Origin: Halichoerus grypus
Lineage: Eukaryota > Chordata > Mammalia > Carnivora > Phocidae
Length of the DNA stretch: 64,000 nt
Direction of reading: 5' to 3'
NCBI RefSeq assembly: GCF_964656455.1
Contig: NW_027555008.1
Coordinates: 124,001-188,000 of the forward strand
In this document: positions 45,276 through 59,262 of the stretch, piece by piece
Position numbering within the stretch: position 1 is the first letter of the stretch
How the letters are laid out: every line of letters starts with the position of its first letter
Translations under genes and position numbers: made by a program
The notes under the pieces: model-generated
Seen by the model: the letters and a program-made list of their open reading frames with translations, nothing else
Database searches by the model: none
Told to the model about the DNA's origin: nothing

Positions 45276-47799
45276 GTGAGAGCCTGGGGAACGGGTTGCA
45301 TTCATAACCCAGAGGGAGAAACAGGCCAGTGCAGAAGGCACCTCTCGAACCAGCTGTCGTTTCAAGAAACTAGCATTCCTCTTGCACGGGTTTGGGGAGG
45401 TCTAAAATGCAGGCACCTCCCTCGAAGGAACGATAGTGTAGAGAAACCGTACTTTAGCTACCAACGAACTGTCTGAAGGAGAATGCACTTTACGGTGTAC
45501 CACGGGTGAGAGCCCGGGGAACGGGTTCCATACGTAGCACGGAGGGAGAAACAGGCCGGTGCAGAAAGCACCTCTCGAACCAGCTCCAGTTTCATGAAAC
45601 TAGCATTCCTCTTGCCCGGGTGTGTGGAGCTTTAATATGCAGGCAACTCCCTCGAAGGAACGACAGTGTAGAGAAACCGTCCTTTAGCTACGGTCCACCT
45701 CTCTGCAGGAGAAAGCAGTTTACGTTGTCCACGGGTGAGAAACTGCGGAACGAGTTGCATACATAACACGGAGCGAGAAACAGGCCATTGCAGACGGCCC
45801 CTCTCGAGCCAGCTCTAGTTTCATGGAACTAGCATTCCACTTGCACGGGTGTGTGCAGGTCTAAAATACAGGCACCTCCCTCGAAGGAAAAACAGTGTAG
45901 AGAAACCGTGCTTTAGCTACCGTCCACCTCTCTGAAGGAGGAAGCAGTTTACCGTGTACTGTGGGTGAGGGCCTGGGGAGCGGGTTCCATATGTAAATCC
46001 GAGGGAGACACAGGCCGGTGCAGAAGGTACTTCTCGAACGAGCTCCAGTTTCACGAATGTAGCATTCCTCTTACACGGGTGTGTGGAGGTCTAATATCCA
46101 GGCACCTCCCTCGAAGGAACAACAGTGTGGAAAAACGTGCTTTAGCTACCGTCCAGCTCTGTGAAGGAGAAAGCAGTTTACGGTGTACCAGGAGTGAGAG
46201 CCTGGGAAACGGGTTGCATTCATAACCCGGAGGGAGAAGCAGGCCGGTGCAGAAGGCACCTCTCGAACCAGCTGTAGTTTCAAGAAACTAGCATTCCTCT
46301 TGCACTGGTGCGTGGAGGTCCACAATGCAGGCACCTCCCTCAAAGGAACAACAGTGTAGAGAAACCGTACATTAGCTACTACGAACTCTCTGAAGCAGAA
46401 TGCACTTTACGGTGTACCATGGGTGAGAGCCCGGGGATCGGGTTCCATACATAGCACGAAGGGAGAAACAGGCCTCTGCAGAAAGAACCTCTCGAACCAG
46501 CTCCAGTTTCATGAAACTAGCATTCCTCTTGCACGGGTGTGTGGAGCATTAATATGCAGGCACCTCCCTCGAAGGAACGACAGTGTAGAGAAACTGTCCT
46601 TTAGCTACCTTCCACCTCTCTGCAAGAGAAAGCTGTTTACGTTATCCACGGGTGAGAACCTGGGGAACGAGTTCCATACATAACACGCAGCTAGAAACAG
46701 GCTGTTGCAGACGGCCCCTCTCGAGCCAGCTCTAGTTTCATGGAACTAGCATTCCACTTGCACGGGTGTGTGGAGGTCTAAAATGCAGGCACCTCCCTCG
46801 AAGGAACAACAGTGCAGAGAAACCGTGCTTTAGCTAGCGTCCACCTCTCTGAAGGAGGAAGCAGTTTACCGTGTACTGTGGGTGAGGGCCTGGGGACCGG
46901 GTTCCATACGTAAATCCGAGGGAGACACAGGCCGGTGCAGAAGGTACTTCTCGAACGAGCTCCAGTTTCACGAATGTAGCATGCCTCTTACACGGGTGTG
47001 TGGAGTTCTAATATCCAGGCACCTCCCTCGAAGGAACAACAGTGTGGAGAAAACGTGCTTTAGCTACCGTCCACCTCTCTGAAGGAGAAAACAGTTTACC
47101 GTGTACCAGGGGTGAGAGCCTGGGGAACGGGTTGCATTCATAACCCGGAGGGAGAAACAGGCCGGTGCAGAAGGCACCTCTCGAACCAGCTGTCGTTTCA
47201 AGAAACTAGCATTCCTCTTGCACGGGTGTGTGGAGCTTTAATATGCAGGCACCTCCCTCGAAGGAACGACAGTGTAGAGAAACCGTACTTTAGCTACTAT
47301 GAACTCTCTGAAGCTGATTGCAGTTTACGGTGTACCATGGGTGAGAGCCCGGGGAACGGGTTCCATACATAGCACGGAGGGAGAACCAGGCCTGTGCAGA
47401 AAGCACCTCTCGAACCAGCTCCAGTTGCATGAAACTAGCATTCCTCTTGCCCGGCTGTGTGGAGCTTTAACATGCAGGCACCTCCCTCGAAGGAACGACA
47501 GTGTAGAGAAACTCTCCTTTAGCTACCTTCCACCTCTCTGCAAGAGAAAGCAGTTTACGTTATCCACAGGTGAGAACCTGGGGAACGAGTTCCATACATA
47601 ACACGGAGCTAGAAACAGGCCGTTGCAGACGGCCCCTCTCGAGCCAGCTCTAGTTTCATGGAACTAGCATTCCACGTGCACGGGTGTGTGGAGGTCTCAA
47701 ATGCAGGCACCTCCCTCGAAGGAACAACAGTGTAGAGAAACCGTGCTTTAGCTAGCGTCCACCTCTCTGACGGAGAAAACTGTGTACCTTGTACCAGGG
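45276..47799 (+). repeat. 11-mer HOR with 1-bp deletion in D (2,524 bp)
   Basis: D reads GTGTGGAAAAACG near 46126-46138, one g short. B has GGCAACTCCC and C has GGCCATTGC. E has CTGGTGCGTGGAGGTCC. H (46882) is D-like. I ends ACTATGAACTCTCTGAAGCTG. The HOR at 56739 matches in all these except the single bases 46371 and 46735. Confidence 0.93.
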
Positions 47800-50094
47800 G
47801 TGAGAGCCTGGGGAACGGGTTGCATTCATAACCCAGAGGGAGAAACAGGCCAGTGCAGAAGGCACCTCTCGAACCAGCTGTCGTTTCAAGAAACTAGCAT
47901 TCCTCTTGCACGGGTTTGGGGAGGTCTAAAATGCAGGCACCTCCCTCGAAGGAACGATAGTGTAGAGAAACCGTACTTTAGCTACCAACGAACTGTCTGA
48001 AGGAGAATGCACTTTACGGTGTACCACGGGTGAGAGCCCGGGGAACGGGTTCCATACGTAGCACGGAGGGAGAAACAGGCCGGTGCAGAAAGCACCTCTC
48101 GAACCACCTCCAGGTTCATGAAACTAGCATTCCTCTTGCCCGGGTGTGTGGAGCTTTAATATGCAGGCACCTCCCTCGAAGGAACGACAGTGTAGAGAAA
48201 CCGTCCTTTAGCTACGGTCCACCTCTCTGCAGGAGAAAGCAGTTTACGTTGTCCACGGGTGAGAAACTGCGGAACGAGTTGCATACATAACACGGAGCGA
48301 GAAACAGGCCGTTGCAGACGGCCCCTCTCGAGCCAGCTCTAGTTTCATGGAACTAGCATTCCACTTGCACGGGTGTGTGCAGGTCTAAAATACAGGCACC
48401 TCCCTCGAAGGAAAAACAGTGTAGAGAAAACGTGCTTTAGCTACCGTCCAGCTCTGTGAAGGAGAAAGCAGTTTTCGGTGTATCAGGAGTGAGAGCCTGG
48501 GAAACGGGTTGCATTCATAACCCGGAGGGAGAAGCAGGCCGGTGCAGAAGGCACCTCTCGAACCAGCTGTCGTTTCAAGAAACTAGCGTTCCTCTTGCAC
48601 GGGTGTGTGGAGCTTTAATATGCAGGCACCTCCCTCGAAGGAACAACAGTGTAGAGAAACCGTACTTTAGCTACTACGAACTCTCTGAAGCAGAATGCAG
48701 TTTACGGTGTACCATGGGTGAGAGCCCGGGGAACGGGTTCCATACATAGCACGGAGGGAGAAACAGGCCTGTGCAGAAAGCACCTCTCGAACCAGCTCCA
48801 GTTGCATGAAACTAGCATTCCTCTTGCCCGGCTGTGTGGAGCTTTAACATGCAGGCACCTCCCTCGAAGGAACGACAGTGTAGAGAAACTGTCCTTTAGC
48901 TACCTTCCACCTCTCTGCAAGAGAAAGCAGTTTACGTTATCCACGGGTGAGAACCTGGGGAACGAGTTCCATACATAACACGCAGCTAGAAACAGGCTGT
49001 TGCAGACGGCCCCTCTCGAGCCAGCTCTAGTTTCATGGAACTAGCATTCCACTTGCACGGGTGTGTGGAGGTCTAAAATGCAGGCACCTCCCTCGAAGGA
49101 ACAACAGTGCAGAGAAACCGTGCTTTAGCTAGCGTCCACCTCTCTGAAGGAGGAAGCAGTTTACCGTGTACTCTGGGTGAGAGCCTGGGGAACGGGTTCC
49201 ATATGTAAATCCGAGGAAGAGACAGGCCGGTGCAGAAGGTACTTCTCGAAAGAGCTCCAGTTTCATGAATGTAGCATTCCTCTTACACGGGTGTGTGGAG
49301 GTCTAATATCCAGGCACCTCCCTCGAGGGAACAACAGTGTGGAGAAAACGTGCTTTAGCTACCGTCCACCTCTCTGAAGGAGAAAACAGTTTACCTTGTA
49401 CCAGGGGTGAGAGCCTGGGGAACGGGTTGCATTCATAACCCGGAGGGAGAAACAGGCCGGTGCAGAAGGCACCTCTCGAACCAGCTGTCGTTTCAAGAAA
49501 CTAGCATTCCTCTTGCACGGGTGTGTGGAGCTTTAATATGCAGGCACCTCCCTCGAAGGAACGACAGTGTAGAGAAACCGTACTTTAGCTACTACGAACT
49601 CTCTGAAGCAGAATGCAGTTTACGGTGTACCATGGGTGAGAGCCCGGGGAACGGGTTCCATACATAGCACGGAGGGAGAAACAGGCCTGTGCAGAAAGCA
49701 CCTCTCGAACCAGCTCCAGTTGCATGAAACTAGCATTCCTCTTGCCCGGCTGTGTGGAGCTTTAACATGCAGGCACCTCCCTCGAAGGAACGACAGTGTA
49801 GAGAAACTGTCCTTTAGCTACCTTCCACCTCTCTGCAAGAGAAAGCAGTTTACGTTATCCACGGGTGAGAACCTGGGGAACGAGTTCCATACATAACACG
49901 GAGCTAGAAACAGGCTGTTGCAGACGGCCCCTCTCGAGCCAGCTCTAGTTTCATGGAACTAGCATTCCACTTGCACGGGTGTGTGGAGGTCTCAAATGCA
50001 GGCACCTCCCTTGAAGGAACAACAGTGTAGAGAAACCGTGCTTTAGCTAGCGTCCACCTCTCTGACGGAGAAAACTGTGTACCTTGTACCAGGG
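47800..50094 (+). repeat. 10-mer HOR in super-HOR copy 1
   Basis: Monomers are A 47800, B 48030, C/D hybrid 48259, E 48489, F 48718, G 48947, H 49177, I 49407, J 49636 and K 49865. B shares CACCTCCAGG with the 10-mers at 303 and 59263. H has CATATGTAAATCC and CCCTCGAGGG. K has CCCTTGAAGG near 50010. Confidence 0.93.
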
Positions 50095-52619
50095 GTGAGA
50101 GCCTGGGGAACGGGTTGCATTCATAACCCAGAGGGAGAAACAGGCCAGTGCAGAAGGCACCTCTCGAACCAGCTGTCGTTTCAAGAAACTAGCATTCCTC
50201 TTGCACGGGTTTGGGGAGGTCTAAAATGCAGGCACCTCCCTCGAAGGAACGATAGTGTAGAGAAACCGTACTTTAGCTACCAACGAACTGTCTGAAGGAG
50301 AATGCACTTTACGGTGTACCACGGGTGATAGCCCGGGGAACGGGTTCCATACGTAGCACGGAGGGAGAAACAGGCCGGTGCAGAAAGCACCTCTCGAACC
50401 AGCTCCAGTTTCATGAAACTAGCATTCCTCTTGCCCGGGTGTGTGGAGCTTTAATATGCAGGCACCTCCCTCGAAGGAACGACAGTGTAGAGAAACCGTC
50501 CTTTAGCTACGGTCCACCTCTCTGCAGGAGAAAGCAGTTTACGTTGTCCACGGGTGAGAAACTGCGGAACGAGTTGCATACATAACACGGAGCGAGAAAC
50601 AGGCCGTTGCAGACGGCCCCTCTCGAGCCAGCTCTAGTTTCATGGAACTAGCATTCCACTTGCACGGGTGTGTGCAGGTCTAAAATACAGGCACCTCCCT
50701 CGAAGGAAAAACAGTGTAGAGAAACCGTGCTTTAGCTACCGTCCACCTCTCTGAAGGAGGAAGCAGTTTACCGTGTACTGTGGGTGAGGGCCTGGGGAGC
50801 GGGTTCCATATGTAAATCCGAGGGAGACACAGGCCGGTGCAGAAGGTACTTCTCGAACGAGCTCCAGTTTCACGAATGTAGCATTCCTCTTACACGGGTG
50901 TGTGGAGGTCTAATATCCAGGCACCTCCCTCGAAGGAACAACAGTGTGGAGAAAACGTGCTTTAGCTACCGTCCAGCTCTGTGAAGGAGAAAGCAGTTTA
51001 CGGTGTACCAGGAGTGAGAGCCTGGGAAACGGGTTGCATTCATAACCCGGAGGGAGAAGCAGGCCGGTGCAGAAGGCACCTCTCGAACCAGCTGTCGTTT
51101 CAAGAAACTAGCATTCCTCTTGCACGGGTGTGTGGAGGTCCACAATGCAGGCACCTCCCTCGAAGGAACAACAGTGTAGAGAAACCGTACTTTAGCTACT
51201 ACGAACTCTCTGAAACAGAATGCACTTTACGGTGTACCATGGGTGAGAACCCGGGGATCGGGTTCCATACATAGCACGAAGGGAGAAACAGGCCTCTGCA
51301 GAAAGAACCTCTCGAACCAGCTCCAGTTTCATGAAACTAGCATTCCTCTTGCACGGGTGTGTGGAGCATTAATATGCAGGCACCTCCCTCGAAGGAACGA
51401 CAGTGTAGAGAAACTGTCCTTTAGCTACCTTCCACCTCTCTGCAAGAGAAAGCTGTTTACGTTATCCACGGGTGAGAACCTGGGGAACGAGTTCCATACA
51501 TCACACGCAGCTAGAAACAGGCTGTTGCAGACGGCCCCTCTCGAGCCAGCTCTAGTTTCATGGAACTAGCATTCCACTTGCACGGGTGTGTGGAGGTCTA
51601 AAATGCAGGCACCTCCCTCGAAGGAACAACAGTGCAGAGAAACCGTGCTTTAGCTAGCGTCCACCTCTCTGAAGGAGGAAGCAGTTTACCGTGTACTCTG
51701 GGTGAGAGCCTGGGGAACGGGTTCCATACGTAAATCCGAGGAAGAGACAGGCCGGTGCAGAAGGTACTTCTCGAAAGAGCTCCAGTTTCATGAATGTAGC
51801 ATTCCTCTTACACGGGTGTGTGGAGGTCTAATATCCAGGCACCTCCCTCGAAGGAACAACAGTGTGGAGAAAACGTGCTTTAGCTACCGTCCACCTCTCT
51901 GAAGGAGAAAACAGTTTACCTTGTACCAGGGGTGAGAGCCTGGGGAACGGGTTGCATTCATAACCCGGAGGGAGAAACAGGCCGGTGCAGAAGGCACCTC
52001 TCGAACCAGCTGTCGTTTCAAGAAACTAGCATTCCTCTTGCACGGGTGTGTGGAGCTTTAATATGCAGGCACCTCCCTCGAAGGAACGACAGTGTAGAGA
52101 AACCGTACTTTAGCTACTCCGAACTCTCTGAAGCAGAATGCAGTTTACGGTGTACCATGGGTGAGAGCCCGGGGAACGGGTTCCATACATAGCACGGAGG
52201 GAGAAACAGGCCTGTGCAGAAAGCACCTCTCGAACCAGCTCCAGTTGCATGAAACTAGCATTCCTCTTGCCCGGCTGTGTGGAGCTTTAACATGCAGGCA
52301 CCTCCCTCGAAGGAACGACAGTGTAGAGAAACTGTCCTTTAGCTACCTTCCACCTCTCTGCAAGAGAAAGCAGTTTACGTTATCCACAGGTGAGAACCTG
52401 GGGAACGAGTTCCATACATAACACGGAGCTAGAAACAGGCTGTTGCAGACGGCCCCTCTCGAGCCAGCTCTAGTTTCATGGAACTAGCATTCCACTTGCA
52501 CGGGTGTGTGGAGGTCTCAAATGCAGGCACCTCCCTCGAAGGAACAACAGTGTAGAGAAACCGTGCTTTAGCTAGCGTCCACCTCTCTGACGGAGAAAAC
52601 TGTGTACCTTGTACCAGGG
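50095..52619 (+). repeat. 11-mer HOR in super-HOR copy 2
   Basis: The first half of this HOR (B with GTGATAGCC at 50325) follows the 2598/61558 lineage. From about 50525 onwards it follows the 38632 lineage. The switch falls in B or early C, so this HOR carries the super-HOR junction. Confidence 0.9.
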
Positions 52620-54224
52620 GTGAGAGCCTGGGGAACGGGTTGCATTCATAACCCAGAGGGAGAAACAGGCCAGTGCAGAAGGCACCTCTCGAACCAGCTG
52701 TCGTTTCAAGAAACTAGCATTCCTCTTGCACGGGTGTGTGGAGCTTTAATATGCAGGCACCTCCCTCGAAGGAACAACAGTGTAGAGAAACCGTACTTTA
52801 GCTACTACGAACTCTCTGAAGCAGAATGCACTTTACGGTGTACCATGGGTGAGAGCCCGGGGATCGGGTTCCATACATAGCACGAAGGGAGAAACAGGCC
52901 TCTGCAGAAAGAACCTCTCGAACCAGCTCCAGTTTCATGAAACTAGCATTCCTCTTGCACGGGTGTGTGGAGCATTAATATGCAGGCACCTCCCTCGAAG
53001 GAACGACACTGTAGAGAAACTGTCCTTTAGCTACCTTCCACCTCTCTGCAAGAGAAAGCTGTTTACGTTATCCACGGGTGAGAACCTGGGGAACGAGTTC
53101 CATACATAACACGCAGCTAGAAACAGGCTGTTGCAGACGGCCCCTCTCGAGCCAGCTCTAGTTTCATGGAACTAGCATTCCACTTGCACGGGTGTGTGGA
53201 GGTCTAAAATGCAGGCACCTCCTTCGAAGGAACAACAGTGCAGAGAAACCGTGCTTTAGCTAGCGTCCACCTCTCTGAAGGAGGAAGCAGTTTACCGTGT
53301 ACTCTGGGTGAGAGCCTGGGGAACGGGTTCCATACGTAAATCCGAGGAAGAGACAGGCCGGTGCAGAAGGTACTTCTCGAAAGAGCTCCAGTTTCATGAA
53401 TGTAGCATTCCTCTTACACGGGTGTGTGGAGGTCTAATATCCAGGCACCTCCCTCGAAGGAACAACAGTGTGGAGAAAACGTGCTTTAGCTACCGTCCAC
53501 CTCTCTGAAGGAGAAAACAGTTTACCTTGTACCAGGGGTGAGAGCCTGGGGAACGGGTTGCATTCATAACCCGGAGGGAGAAACAGGCCGGTGCAGAAGG
53601 CACCTCTCGAACCAGCTGTCGTTTCAAGAAACTAGCATTCCTCTTGCACGGGTGTGTGGAGCTTTAATATGCAGGCACCTCCCTCGAAGGAACGACAGTG
53701 TAGAGAAACCGTACTTTAGCTACTCCGAACTCTCTGAGCAGAATGCAGTTTACGGTGTACCATGGGTGAGAGCCTGGGGAACGGGTTCCATACATAGCAC
53801 GGAGGGAGAAACAGGCCTGTGCAGAAAGCACCTCTCGAACCAGCTCCAGTTGCATGAAACTAGCATTCCTCTTGCCCGGCTGTGTGGAGCTTTAACATGC
53901 AGGCACCTCCCTCGAAGGAACGACAGTGTAGAGAAACTCTCCTTTAGCTACCTTCCACCTCTCTGCAAGAGAAAGCAGTTTACGTTATCCACAGGTGAGA
54001 ACCTGGGGAACGAGTTCCATACATAACACGGAGCTAGAAACAGGCTGTTGCAGACGGCCCCTCTCGAGCCAGCTCTAGTTTCATGGAACTAGCATTCCAC
54101 TTGCACGGGTGTGTGGAGGTCTCAAATGCAGGCACCTCCCTCGAAGGAACAACAGTGTAGAGAAACCGTGCTTTAGCTAGCGTCCACCTCTCTGACGGAG
54201 AAAACTGTGTACCTTGTACCAGGG
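52620..54224 (+). repeat. 7-mer HOR (1,605 bp) in super-HOR copy 2
   Basis: This is a copy of the 7-mer at 41157, including the 1-bp deletion (near 53737), the CCTTCGAAGG change (near 53221) and GACACTG in F. Confidence 0.93.
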
Positions 54225-56738
54225 GTGAGAGCCTGGGGAACGGGTTGCATTCATAACCCAGAGGGAGAAACAGGCCAGTGCAGAAGGCACCTCTCGAACC
54301 AGCTGTCGTTTCAAGAAACTAGCATTCCTCTTGCACGGGTTTGGGGAGGTCTAAAATGCAGGCACCTCCCTCGAAGGAACGATAGTGTAGAGAAACCGTA
54401 CTTTAGCTACCAACGAACTGTCTGAAGGAGAATGCACTTTACGGTGTACCACGGGTGAGAGCCCGGGGAACGGGTTCCATACGTAGCACGGAGGGAGAAA
54501 CAGGCCGGTGCAGAAAGCACCTCTCGAACCAGCTCCAGTTTCATGAAACTAGCATTCCTCTTGCCCGGGTGTGTGGAGCTTTAATATGCAGGCACCTCCC
54601 TCGAAGGAACGACAGTGTAGAGAAACCGTCCTTTAGCTACGGTCCACCTCTCTGCAGGAGAAAGCAGTTTACGTTGTCCACGGGTGAGAAACTGTGGAAC
54701 GAGTTGCATACATAACACGGAGCGAGAAACAGGCCGTTGCAGACGGCCCCTCTCGAGCCAGCTCTAGTTTCATGGAACTAGCATTCCACTTGCACGGGTG
54801 TGTGCAGGTCTAAAATACAGGCACCTCCCTCGAAGGAAAAACAGTGTAGAGAAACCGTGCTTTAGCTACCGTCCACCTCTCTGAAGGAGGAAGCAGTTTA
54901 CCGTGTACTGTGGGTGAGGGCCTGGGGAGCGGGTTCCATATGTAAATCCGAGGGAGACACAGGGAGACACAGGCCGGTGCAGAAGGTACTTCTCGAACGA
55001 GCTCCAGTTTCATGAATGTAGCATTCCTCTTACACGGGTGTGTGGAGGTCTAATATCCAGGCACCTCCCTCGAAGGAACAACAGTGTGGAGAAAACGTGC
55101 TTTAGCTACTGTCCAGCTCTGTGAAGGAGAAAGCAGTTTACGGTGTACCAGGAGTGAGAGCCTGGGAAACGGGTTGCATTCATAACCCGGAGGGAGAAGC
55201 AGGCCGGTGCAGAAGGCACCTCTCGAACCAGCTGTCGTTTCAAGAAACTAGCATTCCTCTTGCAGGGGTGTGTGGAGGTCCACAATGCAGGCACCTCCCT
55301 CGAAGGAACAACAGTGTAGAGAAACCGTACTTTAGCTACTACGAACTCTCTGAAGCAGAATGCACTTTACGGTGTACCATGGGTGAGAGACCGGGGAGAG
55401 GGAGAAACAGGCCTCTGCAGAAAGAACCTCTCGAACCAGCTCCAGTTTCATGAAACTAGCATTCCTCTTGCACGGGTGTGTGGAGCATTAATATGCAGGC
55501 ACCTCCCTCGAAGGAACGACAGTGTAGAGAAACTGTCCTTTAGCTACCTTCCACCTCTCTGCAAGAGAAAGCTGTTTACGTTATCCACGGGTGAGAACCT
55601 GGGGAACGAGTTCCATACATAACACGCAGCTAGAAACAGGCTGTTGCAGACGGCCCCTCTCGAGCCAGCTCTAGTTTCATGGAACTAGCATTCCACTTGC
55701 ACGGGTGTGTGGAGGTCTAAAATGCAGGCACCTCCCTCGAAGGAACAACAGTGCAGAGAAACCGTGCTTTAGCTAGCGTCCACCTCTCTGAAGGAGGAAG
55801 CAGTTTACCGTGTACTCTGGGTGAGAGCCTGGGGAACGGGTTCCATACGTAAATCCGAGGAAGAGACAGGCCGGTGCAGAAGGTACTTCTCGAAAGAGCT
55901 CCAGTTCCATGAATGTAGCATTCCTCTTACACGGGTGTGTGGAGGTCTAATATCCAGGCACCTCCCTCGAAGGAACAACAGTGTGGAGAAAACGTGCTTT
56001 AGCTACCGTCCACCTCTCTGAAGGAGAAAACAGTTTACCTTGTACCAGGGGTGAGAGCCTGGGGAACGGGTTGCATTCATAACCCGGAGGGAGAAACAGG
56101 CCGGTGCAGAAGGCACCTCTCGAACCAGCTGTCGTTTCAAGAAACTAGCATTCCTCTTGCACGGGTGTGTGGAGCTTTAATATGCAGGCACCTCCCTCGA
56201 AGGAACGACAGTGTAGAGAAACCGTACTTTAGCTACTACGAACTCTCTGAAGCAGAATGCAGTTTACGGTGTACCATGGGTGAGAGCCCGGGGAACGGGT
56301 TCCATACATAGCACGGAGGGAGAAACAAGCCTGTGCAGAAAGCACCTCTCGAACCAGCTCCAGTTGCATGAAACTAGCATTCCTCTTGCCCGGCTGTGTG
56401 GAGCTTTAACATGCAGGCACCTCCCTCGAAGGAACGACAGTGTAGAGAAACTCTCCTTTAGCTACCTTCCACCTCTCTGCAAGAGAAAGCAGTTTACGTT
56501 ATCCACAGGTGAGAACCTGGGGAACGAGTTCCATACATAACACGGAGCTAGAAACAGGCTGTTGCAGACGGCCCCTCTCGAGCCAGCTCTAGTTTCATGG
56601 AACTAGCATTCCACTTGCACGGGTGTGTGGAGGTCTCAAATGCAGGCACCTCCCTCGAAGGAACAACAGTGTAGAGAAACCGTGCTTTAGCTAGCGTCCA
56701 CCTCTCTGACGGAGAAAACTGTGTACCTTGTACCAGGG
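54225..56738 (+). repeat. 11-mer HOR with compound indels, super-HOR copy 2
   Basis: This is a copy of the HOR at 42762, with the same 10-bp duplication in D near 54953-54972 and the same 21-bp deletion in F near 55397. Because two unrelated indels recur in one HOR, the pair is certainly a copy and not a parallel event. Confidence 0.94.
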
Positions 56739-59262
56739 GTGAGAGCCTGGGGAACGGGTTGCATTCATAACCCAGAGGGAGAAACAGGCCAGTGCAGAAG
56801 GCACCTCTCGAACCAGCTGTCGTTTCAAGAAACTAGCATTCCTCTTGCACGGGTTTGGGGAGGTCTAAAATGCAGGCACCTCCCTCGAAGGAACGATAGT
56901 GTAGAGAAACCGTACTTTAGCTACCAACGAACTGTCTGAAGGAGAATGCACTTTACGGTGTACCACGGGTGAGAGCCCGGGGAACGGGTTCCATACGTAG
57001 CACGGAGGGAGAAACAGGCCGGTGCAGAAAGCACCTCTCGAACCAGCTCCAGTTTCATGAAACTAGCATTCCTCTTGCCCGGGTGTGTGGAGCTTTAATA
57101 TGCAGGCAACTCCCTCGAAGGAACGACAGTGTAGAGAAACCGTCCTTTAGCTACGGTCCACCTCTCTGCAGGAGAAAGCAGTTTACGTTGTCCACGGGTG
57201 AGAAACTGCGGAACGAGTTGCATACATAACACGGAGCGAGAAACAGGCCATTGCAGACGGCCCCTCTCGAGCCAGCTCTAGTTTCATGGAACTAGCATTC
57301 CACTTGCACGGGTGTGTGCAGGTCTAAAATACAGGCACCTCCCTCGAAGGAAAAACAGTGTAGAGAAACCGTGCTTTAGCTACCGTCCACCTCTCTGAAG
57401 GAGGAAGCAGTTTACCGTGTACTGTGGGTGAGGGCCTGGGGAGCGGGTTCCATATGTAAATCCGAGGGAGACACAGGCCGGTGCAGAAGGTACTTCTCGA
57501 ACGAGCTCCAGTTTCACGAATGTAGCATTCCTCTTACACGGGTGTGTGGAGGTCTAATATCCAGGCACCTCCCTCGAAGGAACAACAGTGTGGAAAAACG
57601 TGCTTTAGCTACCGTCCAGCTCTGTGAAGGAGAAAGCAGTTTACGGTGTACCAGGAGTGAGAGCCTGGGAAACGGGTTGCATTCATAACCCGGAGGGAGA
57701 AGCAGGCCGGTGCAGAAGGCACCTCTCGAACCAGCTGTAGTTTCAAGAAACTAGCATTCCTCTTGCACTGGTGCGTGGAGGTCCACAATGCAGGCACCTC
57801 CCTCAAAGGAACAACAGTGTAGAGAAACCGTACTTTAGCTACTACGAACTCTCTGAAGCAGAATGCACTTTACGGTGTACCATGGGTGAGAGCCCGGGGA
57901 TCGGGTTCCATACATAGCACGAAGGGAGAAACAGGCCTCTGCAGAAAGAACCTCTCGAACCAGCTCCAGTTTCATGAAACTAGCATTCCTCTTGCACGGG
58001 TGTGTGGAGCATTAATATGCAGGCACCTCCCTCGAAGGAACGACAGTGTAGAGAAACTGTCCTTTAGCTACCTTCCACCTCTCTGCAAGAGAAAGCTGTT
58101 TACGTTATCCACGGGTGAGAACCTGGGGAACGAGTTCCATACATAACACGCAGCTAGAAACAGGCTGTTGCAGACGGCCCCTCTCGAGCCAGCTCTATTT
58201 TCATGGAACTAGCATTCCACTTGCACGGGTGTGTGGAGGTCTAAAATGCAGGCACCTCCCTCGAAGGAACAACAGTGCAGAGAAACCGTGCTTTAGCTAG
58301 CGTCCACCTCTCTGAAGGAGGAAGCAGTTTACCGTGTACTGTGGGTGAGGGCCTGGGGACCGGGTTCCATACGTAAATCCGAGGGAGACACAGGCCGGTG
58401 CAGAAGGTACTTCTCGAACGAGCTCCAGTTTCACGAATGTAGCATGCCTCTTACACGGGTGTGTGGAGTTCTAATATCCAGGCACCTCCCTCGAAGGAAC
58501 AACAGTGTGGAGAAAACGTGCTTTAGCTACCGTCCACCTCTCTGAAGGAGAAAACAGTTTACCGTGTACCAGGGGTGAGAGCCTGGGGAACGGGTTGCAT
58601 TCATAACCCGGAGGGAGAAACAGGCCGGTGCAGAAGGCACCTCTCGAACCAGCTGTCGTTTCAAGAAACTAGCATTCCTCTTGCACGGGTGTGTGGAGCT
58701 TTAATATGCAGGCACCTCCCTCGAAGGAACGACAGTGTAGAGAAACCGTACTTTAGCTACTATGAACTCTCTGAAGCTGATTGCAGTTTACGGTGTACCA
58801 TGGGTGAGAGCCCGGGGAACGGGTTCCATACATAGCACGGAGGGAGAACCAGGCCTGTGCAGAAAGCACCTCTCGAACCAGCTCCAGTTGCATGAAACTA
58901 GCATTCCTCTTGCCCGGCTGTGTGGAGCTTTAACATGCAGGCACCTCCCTCGAAGGAACGACAGTGTAGAGAAACTCTCCTTTAGCTACCTTCCACCTCT
59001 CTGCAAGAGAAAGCAGTTTACGTTATCCACAGGTGAGAACCTGGGGAACGAGTTCCATACATAACACGGAGCTAGAAACAGGCCGTTGCAGACGGCCCCT
59101 CTCGAGCCAGCTCTAGTTTCATGGAACTAGCATTCCACGTGCACGGGTGTGTGGAGGTCTCAAATGCAGGCACCTCCCTCGAAGGAACAACAGTGTAGAG
59201 AAACCGTGCTTTAGCTAGCGTCCACCTCTCTGACGGAGAAAACTGTGTACCTTGTACCAGGG
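56739..59262 (+). repeat. 11-mer HOR (2,524 bp), super-HOR copy 2
   Basis: This is a copy of the HOR at 45276 with the 1-bp D deletion near 57595 and D-like H at 58345. It differs at 57834 (t) and 58198 (t). The t at 58198 is shared with the G monomers at 4058 and 63018 and not with copy 1, so either copy 1 changed or this copy was converted from the other lineage. Confidence 0.92.

Larger units (their letters stand above)
38632..50094 (+). repeat. Super-HOR copy 1: 11+7+11+11+10 monomers, 11,463 bp
   Basis: Five HORs in the order 11-mer, 7-mer, 11-mer, 11-mer, 10-mer (50 monomers) are followed by the same five in the same order at +11,463 bp. Private indels are copied exactly: the 1-bp deletions near 42274 and 46132, the 10-bp duplication near 43500 and the 21-bp deletion near 43930. 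Sequence agreement in this phase begins after 39061 (a here, g at 50524), so the true duplicated unit is offset by about 430 bp from the HOR phase. Other differences I found are 46371/57834 (a/t) and 46735/58198 (g/t). Confidence 0.93.
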